DNA from: Bacillota bacterium
Lineage (GTDB): Bacteria > Bacillota > Clostridia > Peptostreptococcales > Anaerovoracaceae
DNA: 5,832 nucleotides
Assembly (NCBI GenBank): GCA_017386805.1
Contig: JAFOGM010000268.1
Span: 1 to 5,832 of the forward strand
Reading direction: 5' to 3'
The position numbers were made by a program, and so were the translations under genes. Position 1 is the first letter of the stretch; each line of letters opens with the position of its first letter. The notes below the pieces were generated by a model. That model saw only the letters and a program-made list of their open reading frames with translations, had not been told where the DNA came from and did not search any database. Shown one piece after another: positions 5,562-5,832 of the stretch.

Positions 5562-5832
5562 GTTTGAACCTCTTTTTTAACAACAGCCAAATCGGCTGGA
5601 TAATACAATAGATCCCGTAGGCAGCCACCACCGCCATAAAGGGATAAACCACGGCTTTGTAGCGAGGCTGGACTTCCGACAACAGAAGCATCAGCGCAAA
5701 GCCAAAGACCATGAGGGCCGCCACCATGACCGTCTTTCGCTCCCTGGTGATCAGCGCACCCACGCCGCCCAGGAACATCAGAAAGCCCGTAACCACGGTA
5801 TAGGCCTGGATCACCGGAAGATACGCGTCATA
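5545..5832 (-). CDS. C-terminal end of a multi-pass membrane protein, probably a family-39-like glycosyltransferase
   Basis: The frame is open to the right edge (the last codons read YDAYLPVIQAY), so the start lies outside; 95 codons plus TAA are visible. The GTG codon at 5814 is probably internal. Three hydrophobic segments are seen, followed by a basic tail KKRFKREKDI that should be cytoplasmic. Between the second and third segments is SEVQPRYKAVVYPFM. An E-x-Q-x-RY turn followed by a hydrophobic helix is typical of the C-terminal part of ArnT/PMT-like polyprenyl-phosphate-dependent glycosyltransferases, but this is recognition from a short fragment; an O-antigen polymerase or other envelope protein is possible. 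Its 3' end overlaps the dehydratase gene by 17 bp and supplies that gene's ribosome-binding site, linking it to surface-glycan synthesis. Confidence 0.6.
   Translation of the reverse strand, partial: YDAYLPVIQAYTVVTGFLMFLGGVGALITRERKTVMVAALMVFGFALMLLLSEVQPRYKAVVYPFMAVVAAYGIYCIIQPIWLLLKKRFKREKDI

Noticed and set aside
1..5832. CRISPR array, tRNA/rRNA, insertion sequence, phage or defence system
   Set aside because: No regularly spaced repeats, no transposase or integrase-like frames, no terminal inverted repeats and no tRNA-like cloverleaf were seen.

Overview
This is a 5.8 kb bacterial chromosomal segment in which every supportable gene reads on the minus strand, so transcription runs from the right edge to the left. 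Tight Shine-Dalgarno sites (GGAGG type), GTG and TTG starts, AT-rich promoters, and crotonase and 3-hydroxybutyryl-CoA dehydrogenase genes of clostridial type point to an anaerobic Firmicute of class Clostridia, probably able to run a butyrate/butyryl-CoA or crotonyl-CoA pathway. The class-level call is fairly secure; no species is claimed.

Layout in transcription order. (1) 5832-5545: C-terminal end of a multi-pass membrane protein, probably a family-39-like glycosyltransferase. (2) 5561-3633: a 642-residue membrane-anchored CapD/PglF-type nucleotide-sugar 4,6-dehydratase that overlaps the preceding gene by 17 bp. These two form a cell-surface glycan operon. (3) 3568-2795: crotonase (crt). 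(4) 2642-1794: 3-hydroxybutyryl-CoA dehydrogenase (hbd), with its own promoter and a Rex-like operator, ending at a hairpin terminator. (5) 1597-230: a MATE-family efflux pump whose extended -10 promoter lies in the middle of a perfect 9+9 bp dyad. (6) 165-1: the first 55 codons of an unidentified protein with a TTG start.

How the genes work together: Crt and Hbd catalyse adjacent steps (acetoacetyl-CoA <-> 3-hydroxybutyryl-CoA <-> crotonyl-CoA). The usual partners bcd, etfBA and thl are not in the window, and the pair sits between envelope and efflux genes rather than in a classic crt-bcd-etfBA-hbd operon. The two points most worth following are in hbd. Its cofactor loop lacks the usual NAD-binding acidic residue and carries arginines instead, which suggests NADP(H) preference. 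Its leader also has a 12/14 match to the binding consensus of Rex, a repressor that senses NADH/NAD+. No RNA gene, insertion sequence, CRISPR array or phage feature was seen, and no dramatic new system is evident.
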